A stretch of 64,000 bases of DNA, from the NCBI GenBank assembly GCA_015039315.1, contig WIDE01000047.1, forward strand, positions 122,434 through 186,433, in the 5' to 3' direction. The position numbers and the translations under genes are program-made. Shown here in pieces: positions 46,016 to 59,061 of this stretch. Each line of letters starts with the position of its first letter. The stretch's first letter is position 1. This DNA is from Clavulina sp. PMI_390 (lineage: Eukaryota > Basidiomycota > Agaricomycetes > Cantharellales > Hydnaceae). The notes under the pieces were generated by a model. That model saw only the letters and a program-made list of their open reading frames with translations, made no database searches and was not told where the DNA came from.

Positions 46016-46767
46016 TACGTCATGCATTAGCTCCCTGAAGTGTGCTCTCGTGCGTTCATGACACGTGTACAGTGATTATTAAACTCCCTGTCTGGTTCAA
46101 GCCTAATGTGCTGTAGTCGATAATGCACAATAAGGGCTGATTACGTCCCCCAGAAGAAGAACCTTCGTCTCAGATCCCAAAAAATGCTATCGCTTTCCAC
46201 TATGAGCAAATCGTCACTCCCTCTTAGACCAGTTTGTTTGACCGTACTTCCTTATTCCAGGCCCAATATCATACTCGCCAACATAGTTGTGTCCGTGCTG
46301 CTCTGCCTAGCTTCCGCTTGCTGCTAGCCTTATGTGTGTCACACGTACTCTATGAACCTCAAATAATTCGAGAAATTTCAGGTTAGGGCGATTGAGTTGT
46401 GATAACCTATTGGAATCGATTTTGAGAGAGCAGGCCCGCTGATATCATGCGAAAGAGCTATTGGGAATGGATAAGTGAGCTAAGAAAAACAGAATGGACA
46501 TTTGGGCACGGACACGTTGTGGGTACAAGAAAATGTATCTGGGGTTTTCTGAGAGTATGATATTTGAGCAAGAAATTCAGGAAATTGCATCTTCCCGTCA
46601 TCATGCAATGAGCTGCTGGGAGTGACGAGAAAATAAATCAGGGAACGGAATTGTGGGAGGAACTTTTGAGGGGTGTGATTTTCGACAGAGGACCAGAGGC
46701 TATACAAAAAAAAGGTAATACGGGTTAAACACAAGTCATGATATGGTTTATATTCTAACTCACTTTC
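46016..46767. other. intergenic, decayed sequence
   Basis: No readable continuation of the ERD2-like relic and no other gene. It ends at the stop codon of the second small secreted protein. Confidence 0.4.
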
Positions 46768-47370
46768 TCAGTTGATCGAGAATGTGTTGGTATAAGGGCT
46801 GACGTTGTAGCAGGTGTTGACGTAAGGGATGAGAACCTCTGCGAAAGAGGTGCGAAGAAGTCAGCTATAGTTCTATCACAAGAAAGACACGGAGAGAGGA
46901 GAGAACAAGCAGGAGGAAGTGAAACTCAAAGCAAGGCAAGAGGACGTACGGTTACAGTTGGGGCCCACGAAAACACCATAGCTCAAGCCCGTCGACGCAC
47001 TGACGTAGACCGAGTACCCAGTGACAGTAGCATAGCACACATAAGCCCCACCGGGAGGAAGGCTGTATCCATAGCACGAGCCACCACATCCCGTGCCTGT
47101 GCAAACGATGAGGGTACCGTATATGGTGGTGCGCTTCTCGAGCTCGACGAAGTCGTTGCGCTTAGAGACACCAGCAGCCGCAGTGACTCCGGTAGAATCC
47201 GCCGTGTGCAGGCCTGGCTCTGGATGCGCAATCGTAGCGATGGACGTGAATGCAGGGGCAGCCTTCACCGAGGAGACGGCCTCAACACCGGTGCCACGCG
47301 CTTCGAGTGGAGAACCGAAGACTGCAGTAGCGAGGAAGGCGAGAGGAAGGGCGAGCGAGAAGAAATGCAT
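46768..47370 (-). CDS. small secreted six-cysteine protein, paralog 2
   Basis: Two exons (47370-46950 and 46838-46768; 111-nt intron with gtacgt donor and tcgcag acceptor) give 163 residues. The signal peptide is MHFFSLALPLAFLATAVFG. The propeptide starts SPLEARGTGVEAVSS. Kex2-like sites VSKRND and LEKRTT are conserved with paralog 1. The cysteines are in the same positions (VCTGTGCGGSCYGY, AYVCYATVTG, GPNCNQ, NTCYNVSPYTN). Exon lengths (421 and 71 nt) equal those of paralog 1, so the pair arose by duplication; 3.7 kb of decayed DNA lies between them. The strongest conservation is in the Cys-rich half, which is probably the mature product. Function unknown; an extracellular role is supported only by signal and cysteines. 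Confidence 0.82.
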
Positions 47371-48568
47371 GATAGCGAAGAACGACGAGGAAATATGTGG
47401 CTGGGATGAGGGTTTGGTTGGGGAGTCTGGGGGTTAGGCTCAAAACTCGCCCAGCTTTATAGCTAGCCCAGTGAATTTGGAAGTAAGAGAGCGAACCAAA
47501 TATATTCAAGGACGCTTATAGGCATCAAACAGACGCCAAGAAACAGCTGGAGAATAGGCGGTAAAACGATAGCAAGCGCTCATCCCGTTCTCATGACTAA
47601 ACCAAGTCTCCAAGATGTCGAGAAGGCACAGTTATTGTTGCTGAACACTCAAGAGGGAGTCTGCACCAACTTGAGGAGGATATGGGTGAATCACGAGCAC
47701 AGGTTGCTATCTTTCCATATATCAAGTTCGCATGTCCTCGTGTAGTGCTCTTGAGCCGCCGCGCTCAGATAAAATTGTGGCAGGAAGGACCCTTGATTAC
47801 ACGCCCGGCAATGTCAGCCAAAGATGAGAACGACGAGCCGATTTGGGCGTGACTCGTCTTTGAACTGCCAGAAGAATACAGTTAGAGGTCAGCTGACAAT
47901 ATTAAACGGTCAGCGACCTTCGACGACGCAGAGATTAGTGGAGTGCAGATCGAATTGTCGCAATGCAAGCGCCGAGTCGATTCAACTCACCAACATCCTC
48001 AGTTAAGGCCTCAGATGACAAAAGCCCAATGTCTCACGGGCGTCTTGGTTAAGTGCTCAGAGTAAACGTAGCCTTCGCTGAACCAGGCAGCAAAAATTAG
48101 TGTGCTACCTGGAGTGGCCACATGTGAGAAGAGCAACTTCACACATAACCCGATCCATGTTGCGGAGGCAATAATGCCATCGAGAATGATAGCTTTGAGG
48201 ACAGTCGGATGGTATTCATCCAATTTCGTTAGAGGATGACAGCGCGGCCAGGATCCGAATTTTGAGGGTGACGAAGCTATGGGAGGATTCGCGGATATGA
48301 TCCGAAGCATGTCTTGTACACGGTGGATCTGGCGCTCGCTGAGGAGTTTCATGAGCGAATAGGTCAAACGATACATACCCACTACCACTTCTTGATCAGA
48401 TTTTCAGATGAGTTCACCAAACTTGATTAGCGCACAACAAAGGCGAGAAATCAATTGGTAAAGAAGAAGTGGACGTGTTGTAAGTGATTGACCTTGTTGA
48501 TATTGAAATTTTCGATGAGTACAGATGTGGAGCCTCCACGAGGTACCCAGCACGTACATGATGTTCGA
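47371..48568. other. intergenic with one doubtful minus-strand frame
   Basis: The minus frame 48388-48011 (125 codons, MVVGMYRLTYSLMKLLSERQ...) has a hydrophobic segment (LDGIIASATWIGLCVKLLF) but no family, no signal peptide and no paralog. I do not call it a gene. Confidence 0.35.
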
Positions 48569-51455
48569 TCAGAAGAAATCGTCTTCCTCCTCCTCTAGGC
48601 CGTCATCTTCTTCTACTTCCTCATCGTCTGTCCACCCGAAGAACCCCTGATCTAGGCCCCCGTAGCTATGTCCGATCTTCGGAGCTCCCCTCAATACCCA
48701 CCTTCCGAACCCAGAGTACTCGTCGATCGGTGTCAGCCGAATCGCTCTTCGACCTACTTCGGTGAAGAATTTCCGGCTTAAATCAGAATAGCAGAGCCTG
48801 ACTTCACCAAATGCGCGATAGAAGGACCAGAGGATCTCAAATACCCTAAATTTCAAAATGAGGGATTAGACGACGGATGTCCTCATGAGAAAAAGTTTGA
48901 CAGGATGACAGAGCAAACAGTGGGAAGGGACATACTCATCGATCCTGCGATCAATCTGTTGCCACCCAACTACAGCATTGATTCTCCATTTTAGCATCTC
49001 CATCGGAACCACAACATCGTTCAGCTGTTGTCGCTTATAGGATCCCAGTACCTCGACCATTTCACCATGTTCTGGAGTCGTGTCTGAATTCTCTCTAATA
49101 GCAGTCCTCACCAGCTCGTTGGCGAAGTTTGCGAAGCCAGGAGATGCAAAAAAGAGGAGGATGACATCGCCTTCCGATTCGAGAAGAGTGGAGACTTCTT
49201 TCGCGTAAGACACGCGACGGGTTTTCCCAACCGCTAGATAGCCATGAGAACATTAAAAGTATGCGGCCTTAGGACCAGCTGCATACAAGTACCACCTGTT
49301 GGGGGGATTCGGGAATGAAAACTTACCGTCAAGGTCGATTCCATCTTCTTCGGGTTGCCCATCAATTATCTCATTATAGCTATCAGAGAAGCATGCGTAG
49401 TCTTTGGCGTTGTAGTCATCTAGCGCACGCTTAAAAGCTTTGAGATCAAAATCTTTCCCCCATGCGTACAAAGGGGAGTCATCATAGCCCGTCGGACCCA
49501 GGTCATAGTTATTGTTCGCCCAGGATTCTTGAGTCATACTACCGGGTTCAACAAGAGTAGAGAACGCCCAGGAGCGAAGAGTAGCAATTTAGCAACCAAA
49601 TCTGTGCGATCAGACTTCGAGCGGAGCCGGGACTTACGCGATGTTGCCTTTGACTTTCTCTTTCCATAGCTCAACATGGCGCATCAGCAATTCGAAGCTG
49701 GTCAAACAACTTCGCTCGCCAGGTTCGGAGGTGATGATCGACCGCTCCTCGAGCTGGGCATGAGTGAGCTCCATTAGACCCGCGGCGTTCGTAGGCATCT
49801 CATAGTTGGCGTAGCTATGAAAAGACGATGCGAAAGTGTTCAGTTTTTGCTGTGGCATAAATTTTTTGGGTAGGCTTTAAGTGGAAGTTTCTAAAGCAAA
49901 GTTTCACATACCTTTTGATGATTTTTTGGGTCCACTTTGCAGCGCGTATCGCAACTTCCTCAAGGTTTGGGGCGTAACGTTCGCCCTGGGTCCGGCTGGC
50001 GGTCCTGTAAACTCCAGACCCGGTAGAGAATAGCTCGGAGAGAGAGCTAAGGTAAGGGGGAAGGATACGAATCCCGTAGCCCTATAGATCGTCAGACGGT
50101 CGGGCTGTCAGGGGACCAACCGATTCCCTGAAGATGGAGAGACAAAACGGCGAACCTTGTCTGCGTATTTGAATACCCTGGCATATAGAATCATGAGCAT
50201 CAGTCGGAATGGAGAATAGTATGGGTTCTTACCTAGATTCCTGAGTTGCTCGCCTTTCTCCCAAGTAATGTCCCTGAATAAGGTCCATTGTGAAAACGTT
50301 ATATCCGGCTAACCGAAAACAGATAAATAAAGTCCAGAAAATGAGCACGTAGTATATTGTGTAAAACATAAACTCACTCTCTAACGCGCGCGCTGCTCTG
50401 GGCAACATCATCAAGCTCGATCCATCGTACCCCATGGCACAGATGTCCAAGTCAAAATTAAGAAGTACCTCTTTTGGGCTCGTCACGAGCTTCAAGACAA
50501 CTTGCACGCGCTTTACAGGGTATTCGGAAAAGAACGTAATGGTCCGCGAGTTGCGTACAACAAGTGTCTTTTCGCGAGCCGATGGAGGAAGATTGGATTT
50601 CCAAACATCAAATATATGTTGGATTTTCTTGTTGGCGGCGGCTGGGCCGAGACCGTGTATGTAGACGTCAATGTCGGAAGATGTGTAGTCGTCGATTTTT
50701 GCATCAGAGGTACAGAGCAAGGTGGAAAGGACGATACCGCCTGCAATGAAAACGTTGGACCAGTCGAGACCGGCCAGAAGGCCATTGGTGATTTTTGTGA
50801 ACATTGCCTGGAAAGATGTGAATGAAGGCTGGATCGAGATGCTTGGTGCACGAAGCTGGTCAAGAAAAGTGTACCCCGAAAGCTTCTCTCGTTGAATCAC
50901 CCGAGAGGAGGAAGTCGATTGAGGCGAAGACTTGAATATGGCTTCAGCATGGACATCATAGTCCACAAGCCCTCTCCTCCAATCATGCCTCCGATCGTCG
51001 CGGAGAGCCCGCTCATTAGCCAGGATCCACAAGTCCATATCGCGCCCTGTAAACTCGTTTGACCCGGGTATGGCCTCACCTGAGCCCCGGCTCTCCAGGA
51101 TAGTCCTCAGCATCCGAAATGCTGAATATGGCAAGCTCTCGGAATCCCAGATAGCTTTGCGGGCGAGCTGGGGTGGAATGGCCAAGATCGCAGCAATATC
51201 GTCGTCACCGCCAGTCAAACTGTCCATGATCTTGGCTGAAGTCTGCTCCACCAACGACGCTTGTGCAGAAGAGGCGCGCGCTTCGGCTTCCTTGATTGAC
51301 TCAGCGTGCAATGAGAGCTGGAGATTTACGATGGATTCGCCGAGCTCGGCGAGAGTACCATAGTTCTCGTTGTCGATGAGCCCGCGAATAGGACCTGGAG
51401 TGGCACTCCCCAGAACATTGTCCCCGCGGTAGTAGGTCGGTTTGTATCTAGGCAT
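48569..51455 (-). CDS. nucleotidyltransferase-fold protein, tandem copy A
   Basis: About eight exons; exon 1 is 51455-50378 and the last ends at 48569. The total is about 750-780 residues. The protein begins MPRYKPTYYRGDNVLG, then a helical part (LAELGESIVNLQLSLHAESI). The pol-beta-type nucleotidyltransferase signature is complete: Gly239-Gly240 in NVFIAGGIVLSTLLC, Asp261 and Asp263 in YTSSDIDVYIHG, and a third acid in VLLNFDLDICAMGYDG (Asp335/337). Following exons read GYNVFTMDLIQGHYLGERR, FKYADKGYGIRILP, ELWKEKVKGNIA-like helices and a C-terminal half (MLKWRINAVVGWQQIDRRID, FFTEVGRRAIRLTPIDEY), ending in an acidic tail (DDEEVEEDDGLEEEEDDFF). There is no signal peptide. Similar proteins occur in agaricomycetes without assigned function; NMP transfer to protein or nucleic acid is possible but unproven. 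Copy B lies 0.7 kb upstream on the same strand. Confidence 0.7.
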
Positions 51456-52141
51456 GCTTGATGCTCACTTGAGACTCCAATCGTTGACTTGTCGCTGGGC
51501 AGAGGCCTGCTAAGTAGTGCACGTTTTGTTCAGAATATGAGGGTTGGACGAGGGAGACACTCCGAAAAGACTTCGTTCTGAGATGGCAACAGGCTGCAGC
51601 AGCAACAGATTGAACATCATCTTGGCGTGGACGACATCCTCTCGGCCCCGATTCAAACAAACCATGGCAAACACAGCCGCAAACTGTTCGATCTTTCGAA
51701 TCGTATGAGTAGACTAACTCATTTTTTTAGCCAAAATCGAACGTCCTGTGGAAGCTAAAAAGGTCACTCTACCCGGGCAGTAAAGCAACGATTCGACTCT
51801 ATCTACTTGAGGCACTCCGCTCAATACTAGAGTCAATATGCAGTGGTCGAATTCTGGCATCAGGAAGCGATGGTGAGACAGGTCTAAGACGTAACCTGGA
51901 AGCATCCATTCTGTGTTGGTAAGTGAAATCCCGCGCCAGGGCCTTACGATGATAATATGGGTATGATAATAGTCGCAGAAGGATGCCATGTTTAACTACA
52001 GATTCGCTGGGTGATTTCCAAGGAATTAACCTACACCTGAGCAGCAAGAAACGTCAATATAGGCAAAATCCGTACAGCGTCTCTGCATTCACACTAACCA
52101 CTACTCAACGAACGCAGATATTGGATATGACACCACCATGC
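51456..52141. other. intergenic between the two NTase-fold genes
   Basis: It holds the promoter of copy A and the 3' flank of copy B. No exon is seen. Confidence 0.4.
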
Positions 52142-55019
52142 TCAGTCAAAGAAATCATCGGCTTGCTCTTCTCCTTCCTCTTCTTCCATATCTTCTTCGT
52201 CAGTCCACCCAAAGAAACCCTGTCCCAGTCCTCCACAGCTGTAACCAATACTCGGCGCCTTCTTCAAAATCCACTTCCCAAAACCCAGATACTCGTCCAT
52301 AGGCGTAGGTCGAATAGCTCGCCGACCCACTTCCGTGAAAAATTTGCGGTTCAAATCGGACGAGAGAAGTCGTACTTCGCCATAAGCACGGTAGAAGGAC
52401 CAGAGGATCTCAAATATCCTACATTTTGAGTGTGACATGGAAGGAAGAATGAGGAGGGTATTCAGGGGTCAACATCGCGAGAGCCCTGGAAGAAATATAG
52501 AAGTGGAGACGTACTCGTCAATTCTGCGATCAATTTGCTGCCACCCAATCACAGAGTCTATCCTCCACTTCAACATCTCCAATGGAACCTCGTCGTCCTC
52601 TTCAAGTTGCCGTGTATATGACCCTAGCACTTGTATCATTTTGCCCTCACTCGATGCGCTCGCAAGAGGCAGCGACTTCTCTCCGAGAGCCTTGCTCACC
52701 AGTTCATTGGCGAATTTGGCAAAATCAGGGGCGGCGAAGAAGAGGAGAATGATATCACCCTCGGGTTCCAGAAGAGTTGACACATCTGAGCCATAGGAAA
52801 CACGGCGATTGGTGCCGATTGCTGCAAGAAAGGAGAAAAAGTCAACACGCGATGAAACAGAGTAAGGAGATGTTGGGGGTGAGAAGTCATGAATTATGCA
52901 ACGATAACGACCATCAAAACATACCTGCAAGGTCCTGTTCATCTCCATCATGTTCACCTTCCATGATTTCGGTGTAGCTGTTTTCGAAGTTTTTGTAGTC
53001 TTTCTCGTTATAATCGTTGAGAGCACGCTTGAAGCCTTCGAGCTCAAACTCCTTTCCCCACGTGTAAACGGGGGAATCATCATAGCCTGTGGGACCCACG
53101 TCGTAGTTGTTATTTGCCCAGGCTTCCTCAGTCATGCTTTGTATCCAAAAATGGGAAGGTTTTAGTCCGGCGTCCACCAGTTAGGCTCGGAAACCTTCTC
53201 TATATGGAATAAACTCACGCAATGTTCCCTTTGACTTTCTCCCTCCATAGCTCCACATGCCGCATGAGGACCTCAAAGCTTGTTAGACAACTGCGCTCTC
53301 CTGGTTCAGATGTGACAATAGAGCGTTCATCGAGAAGAGCATGGGTGAATTCTGTAAGGCCTTGGTCATTGGTTCTTTGGTTCCAGTCTTTGTATCTAAT
53401 GAAAAGATCGACGGCCGCCTCAGCTTTAGGGAAAAGGCTATTTTGGCAACTTGAACGCGTAGAAAAGTCAGTCTGAGATCAAATACCTTTGTATGCCTTT
53501 ATGTGTCCACTTTGCGGCACGGGCTGCCGCTTCGTGGAGATTGGGAGCGAACGGTTCGCCCTCCATACTCTCGTTATTCCCTTCGATGGCTGATCCTGAA
53601 GGAAATAGCTCGACAAGAGAGCTGACATAGGAAGGGAGAATGCGAATCCCATAGCCCTACGTGGTTGGATAGCAAGGAAGGGTCAAAAAGCGGTTCGTGT
53701 GAAGATTTGCGGGAATGTGACCTTGTCGGCATATTTAAATACTCTGAGTCAAAGTACGATGAGTGGCAGAAATGAAAACACCATAATTGAGCAGGTCTCA
53801 CCGAGATTCTTGGGACGCTCGGCGCTCTCCCAGATAATGGCCCTGAATGAGATCCATCGTAAACACGTTGTAGCCAGCTGTGACATGAACAGTCAGCAAG
53901 TAGAAATACAATTGGGCTTTGGAAGGAAAACATACTCTCCAATGCCCTAGCCGCTCTGGGCAACATGATCAAGCTTGACCCATCGTAACCCATAGCACAG
54001 ATATCTAGGTCAAAATTAAGAAGCACCTCTCTTGGGCTCCTTACAAGCTTCAGCACAACTTGCACGCGCTTCACAGGATACTCAGAAAAGAAAGTGATTG
54101 TTCGAGAGTTGCGCACAACGAGGGTTTTTTCGCGAGACGAAGGGGGAAGGTTTGATTTCCACACGTCAAATATGTGCTGCACTTTTTTATTGGCAGCAAC
54201 AGGATCGAGGCCGTGGATGTAAACGTCGATATCTGACGACGTGTATTTTTCGAGGTCTGACTCGGATGTGCAGAGGAGCGTGGAAAGTACGATGCCCCCT
54301 GCGAGAAAGACGTTGGACCAATCAAGACCAGTGAGGAGGCCATTGGTGATTTTGTCAAACATTGTTTGGAAAGAAACGAGAGAAGGCTGTATGGAGATGG
54401 TCGTGGCGCGCAGATCATCCAGCAAAGTGTAGCCCGAGAGACGTTCTCGGTGGATCACACGTGCAGAGGCAGTTGACTTGGGAGAGGGGTTGAACACGGC
54501 ATCAGCATGGGCATCGTAGTCGACGAGACCTCTCTTCCAATCGCTCCTTCTATCATCGCGAAGCGTTCGCTCGTTCGCCAATATCCACTCGTCCATATCG
54601 CGCTGCGCAAACTCGCTCGAACCAGGGAGGACTTCGCCCGTGGTATTATTATCATCGAGAAGCTTCCTCAGCATCCGAAAAGCGTTATAAGGCAAGCTCT
54701 CCGAGTCCCAAATGGCTTTGCGCGCAAGCTGGGTCGGGATAGCCAAGATGGCAGCGATATCATCTTCGCTGCCCGTCAAGCTGTCCATGATTTTGGTTGC
54801 AGTCTGCTCCACAAGTGAAGCTTGGGCCGAAGAGGTACGTGCATCAGCCTCCTTGATCGACTCGGCGTGTAGCGAGAGCTGGAGATTCACGATTGATTCG
54901 CCCAGCTCTGCGAGCGTGCCATATTGACCCTCATCGATAAGATCGCGAATAGGACCAGGAGTTGCATTTCCTAGCACTTTATCCCCACCGCGAAAGTAGG
55001 TGGGTTTGTAACTAGGCAT
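52142..55019 (-). CDS. nucleotidyltransferase-fold protein, tandem copy B
   Basis: Collinear with copy A through its whole length and with the same intron positions where I checked (after RALE, before GYNVF; between KVKGNIA and MTEEAW). Signature residues are retained: NVFLAGGIVLSTLLC, YTSSDIDVYIHGLD and LLNFDLDICAMGYDG. Differences are concentrated in loops (LLDDNNTTGEVLPGSSE against ESRGSGEAIPGSNE in A) and in the linker before the C-terminal half (GEKSLPLASASSEGKMIQVL). The tail is again acidic (DEEDMEEEEGEEQADDFFD). Both copies look intact, so both are probably expressed. The start MPSYKPTYFRGGDKVLG matches copy A. The family-wide conserved NNNYDVGPTGYDDSPVY block lies in the second half. 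Substrate unknown. Confidence 0.7.
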
Positions 55020-55799
55020 TTTGGGGTATTTTGGGGGCTTCTAGCTGGGTCCTTTGCGTTGAGAGGACTTCGACGTCTAGCACTCACAACTTTACTGAGA
55101 TGGACTAGATGAGGAACCTTTGTCAAGGCGGAGGGATTCAGATCAGATGAGAAGCTTCGGAATTTGCCTTTTATGATGAGAGCAACGTGGGGGCAGCACA
55201 GGTTCAGGTGAACACGACCCTGCCATCTCCGTCTTGATCTCCGAACCAAGCAAGCGGCAATAAGTCCACTGAATCGATTCACTTTTGAGGGGGCGCTCAA
55301 ACTCAAACATCGAACAGCCACCCAGGCCATGATCGAGATGCAATGTAATAATTCGTGAGAAGAGTCCGTACAGTACGTATACGCACAGCTGCTAATCGCA
55401 GGGCAGTAACATCGATATCAATCAAAATCAGTCAAATCAATCCAGTCATCGCATGGAGAAGAGAGAGGGAAAAAATATATGCAGCACAGTCCAAAGCAAA
55501 AACGGGCAGAGTCGGAGGAATTACTGTAACTAGTAGGGAGCGAGGCAAGAAAAAGGATAAAGAAAGGAGAGGATGATGAGAACGGGGGTAGGTTTTGGTA
55601 GCGTCGCAAGGGGGGAGGGGCATAGCGCGGCAGGAAGGAAAACGAGAGGGTGCGGAGGGCAGAAAGCGAAGGCAGACACAAAGTCGATAATTAATCGGGC
55701 TTCAGAGCTCGAAAAACGGAGGGATTGCTGAACGATAAAGACGTCCCAACTCCGCTCCGTCTCAAGCTTCTCGCCAGTATATATTATGGCCTATCCCGC
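55020..55799. other. intergenic; promoter of NTase copy B and 3' flank of the TVP38 gene
   Basis: No exon is seen. The 55480-55640 part is purine-rich on the plus strand (gagaggaa-like runs). Confidence 0.4.
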
Positions 55800-58037
55800 T
55801 CAATAAGCGTTGCCGCCCGTGGGCCCAGCGCTCCCTGGCGGAGGCGGGATTCTCGGTACTTCCCCTGCGCTAGGAGGGACATCAAACGTCCTGTACGTCG
55901 GTGCCTCACTCCGTATACTCGGCGCAGGACCGTCATTCAGTGCATATCGCGGCGCAGAGGAAGGAGGGGGTTGAGATGGAGGTTGGTATGATGATGGGGG
56001 TGGTGGTGATTGGCGTGGTGATTGATAAGGCGACTGCACCTGCGGCGGTGATGTTGCAAAGGGATGTTGAGGTTGTGATGATGATGAAGGGGGTGGCGGG
56101 ATGGTGGCGGATGCGTAGGGAAGGGATGTGGTTGCTGTGTGTTGGCGTTGTTGGGGAGGAGGTTGTGACTGCGGAGGGGATGATGAGGAAGGTTGCGGGG
56201 CATAGGGATCGTGGTACGCAGCAGGCGCAGGCTGAGATTGCGGCACAGGAGGCGGGTACGTCCCCGCACGACTGGCACTGGGGCTCGCGACTGTTGTCCC
56301 ACCATCGAATCGAGGTTGCTCCCATCCAACCACATCACCAGACGGTCTTGGGCCGTTCCCTCCCCTATCATAAGCGCGCCCAGAGCCATACCCATTCTCT
56401 AGCGCTGAGGGCACTGCACGACCGCTCTGGTCCCATCTTTGAGGCTGCACGCTGACAGGCCCGCCCCTTCCATTGAGCGAATACTCGCTAGAGTTCGGCA
56501 CGGCGCCGTAGGGTGTTCCTGCCACAGTTGGGCGTGCATATCCATCCTCCTCCGAATCATTCGGGTTGAATACGCTCCTTCCATCCTCCATACTGGGTTG
56601 AGCAGCATGCGACGTCAGATGGACGTTGCTCCCAGACATCGCACCAGCCTCCCATTCTTTACGTGCCCTGGCCCTTCGCCGGTTACGCAACACTTCTGGC
56701 TTGGCTTTGGCCATCTGGTCATAGATCCACCACGCAGCGACGATAGTGATGAGGACGGAGGCGACGAGGACAATGTCAGAGATGAGCTTTTCCCGGCCTG
56801 AGACGGTACCGTTCCCAGCTTCCTCGATCAGCACGCCGACGTAGACGACGGTAAGCTGTTTGGGGAGGGATAGGATGGCGGCGATAGAGAACAGGATGAT
56901 ACCGAGACCACATGTGGAGAAGACGGCAGTGGTGACTATGTAGAGTCGTTCACGAGTTGAAGGCAAACAAGGCAAAGGGACGAATTAATGAGTGAGAGAG
57001 TCCGAGGAGATATAATAGACGGAGCGAGTTGTGACTCACAGTGACCAGGGATAGCAGAAAAGCGCGCCACAAGAGCGATCTGATCGCGTCATGGGTTCCA
57101 GTTCACAGGTATGATCAGATCAATGGGAGCTTGCTGATAGAGTTGGTCAAATCGTGGGACTCACCCAAAAGCCACCCTCGCGAACGATATGCGCCAAGCA
57201 GGCATAGGAGAGGTTGTTCTGCTCGAGCTTGCGGCCATGGCTGGAGCAAATGCTCTTGAAGGCGTAGTAATTGCCGACTTCGCCAAGGAAAGTCCCGGCG
57301 GCGACGATGCCAAACCCGACCCAAAGGCCCCAGATTACGCCGCAGAGAATGCCAATAATTTCATGACCGAAGAGCTGGGAAAGCGTGTGGGTGAAACGCC
57401 AAGGAATGTGTTAGACGATTCGGACAACGTAATAGCCCGCAGGATTTGCAACGCACTGGAGGGAAGGAGATGACGAATAAGATGCCAATGGGGATAGCCC
57501 AACCACCTGGGAGTCTATAGAGACGAGCGCAAGGGTGAGTAGAGTGGCAACGGAGCGCAGTAGACCCTAATGGCACATACGCCTTGAGCTTCTTGGAGAC
57601 AGGAGTCATCCATTTTACGATTTGTTTGTCGTAGACAGACATGAGGATAACCAGAGTGAGAATGAGCCCGAGTAGTATGAGGTATGCTGCAGAAAGTTTG
57701 TGTGATAAAGAAAAAGTTCAGCATGCGTCTGGCGAGCAACCTATGATATATGATGACAACGAGGATGAGTGTACTAACGCAGGTACTTTCGATGCAGCCA
57801 GCGCCGTGGGTCAAACATCCTCCAGTCGATAACAGGCTTGTTCATCTCCTCAATGTCACTTGGTGTGGGACTTGGCGTCCGCGGTGGGGTCTGGCGCGAG
57901 GCATAGTAGGACGAGTTGTTTGGTTGCTGCGTCGAGTACGCGAGTGTGGTAGACGAGCGGCCGGGATCCAGTCCCGGCTGGGCGTTGTAGCGCGATGAGT
58001 ATTCGTTCATGCCGTACGCTCCCGGAGCGTTTGCCAT
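55800..58037 (-). CDS. TVP38/TMEM64 (VTT-domain) membrane protein with Pro-rich C-terminal tail
   Basis: About six exons join in phase. Start MANAPGAYGMNEYSSRY at 58037; exon 1 ends at 57779; the last exon begins near 56946 and stops at 55800. After a 75-residue cytosolic N-terminus come a first helix (YLILLGLILTLVILMSVYD), LPGGWAIPIGILFVISFPP, the VTT core (FGHEIIGILCGVIWGLW, GTFLGEVGNYYAFK), REGGFWIALVARFSAIPGHF and TTAVFSTCGLGIILFSIAAI, and a last helix (IVLVASVLITIVAAWWIYDQ). VTT proteins (yeast Tvp38, TMEM64/41B, DedA) act in Golgi/ER membranes, some as lipid scramblases. The R-x-S-x-I-P-G-H motif matches the family re-entrant loop. The last 280 residues are a Pro/Gln/Ser-rich, probably disordered tail, as in many basidiomycete homologs. 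Internal exons near 57100-57540 are less certain. Confidence 0.85.
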
Positions 58038-59061
58038 GGCCGTGGGTGCAGGAGGAGCACTTATAAGAGGTACAAAGCGTTGGTTGACGTTCCACCGGTC
58101 AAGATCAACGCTGGAGCACGTCACGTGACGGGTCTTGGCAGCGCCTCTTCGATACCCACACAACCAACTTTTGGTCCCAACCGCAGTTTTTGATCAAATC
58201 AATGATGTAAATCTCCATTGTTCTGTGTTTTCTCGCAGTATAGCACATGTGTATCTCTTACGTCTCAAGCGTATGCACGCCTCTATAAGGGGCGCACAGC
58301 TTTGGGCGAGCGCCTGCTTCAAAGAACTAAAGACAACGTGTATATATCACATAACAACCAGTGTCTCAGTTTACAACAGAGCTTGTGCCTGCCTCAAGGG
58401 TTCAGAGCCTTGCGCTTTGAAATGACTATCTACTGATGCGGTAGGACGGAACATCCGAACCGAACTGCCTGTTGAATGGGGGGGAGCAAGGTGTGAACGA
58501 ACGGATCGCGGCGCAGATCACGATAATAATAGCATCCCACATGTGCACAAATGCTCTGAGTCTGACCCTCCTTGTCCAGCTTGATAAGATGAATCATTAT
58601 GAATGGGCGTCGTATCAAGGGTGATTCATTTGTGGCTACCACGAACAACAACAACAGGGGATCCGTGTTGGACCTAGATCGACCTCATCATCCACCAGAT
58701 CCCCCGCCTTCACGACGGCGATCGGCCGTCGGGATCAACTCAAAATTCGATCGCTCCGCGTCCTCTGTCATCTTCATCCACTCCTCCACTAAGCATCATA
58801 GCGCCCACCCGGTGATCACGGCATCAGGACCCCGCACCGAAAGGCCTTAGCGCGCAGGTCAGTGCTCGGTGACCCAAAGCTCAACAGTTTGTTCCGGGTA
58901 GATCGATCGGGGGAACAGAGCGCACAATGTTGATGGCGGGGTTGGGATAAGATGGTGGCTGTCTGAGGATGTCCAAATATGGCAGTCATAAGAGGCTCCC
59001 TCTGGAGTACAGAAGTAGCCCCAGGTTTCGCAGCTTTGATGATATCACCTTAGATGACACA
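58038..59061. other. intergenic, no gene recognised
   Basis: It lies between the TVP38 start and the 3' end of dynactin p25. The short frames in it have no family features and no paired splice sites. Confidence 0.45.

Noticed and set aside
48011..48388. Minus-strand 125-codon frame with a hydrophobic segment
   Set aside because: No family, no paralog and no intron or exon partner; it cannot be separated from chance.
55901..56455. Long frames opposite the TVP38 tail
   Set aside because: They mirror the Pro/Gln-rich low-complexity coding strand and have no independent support.
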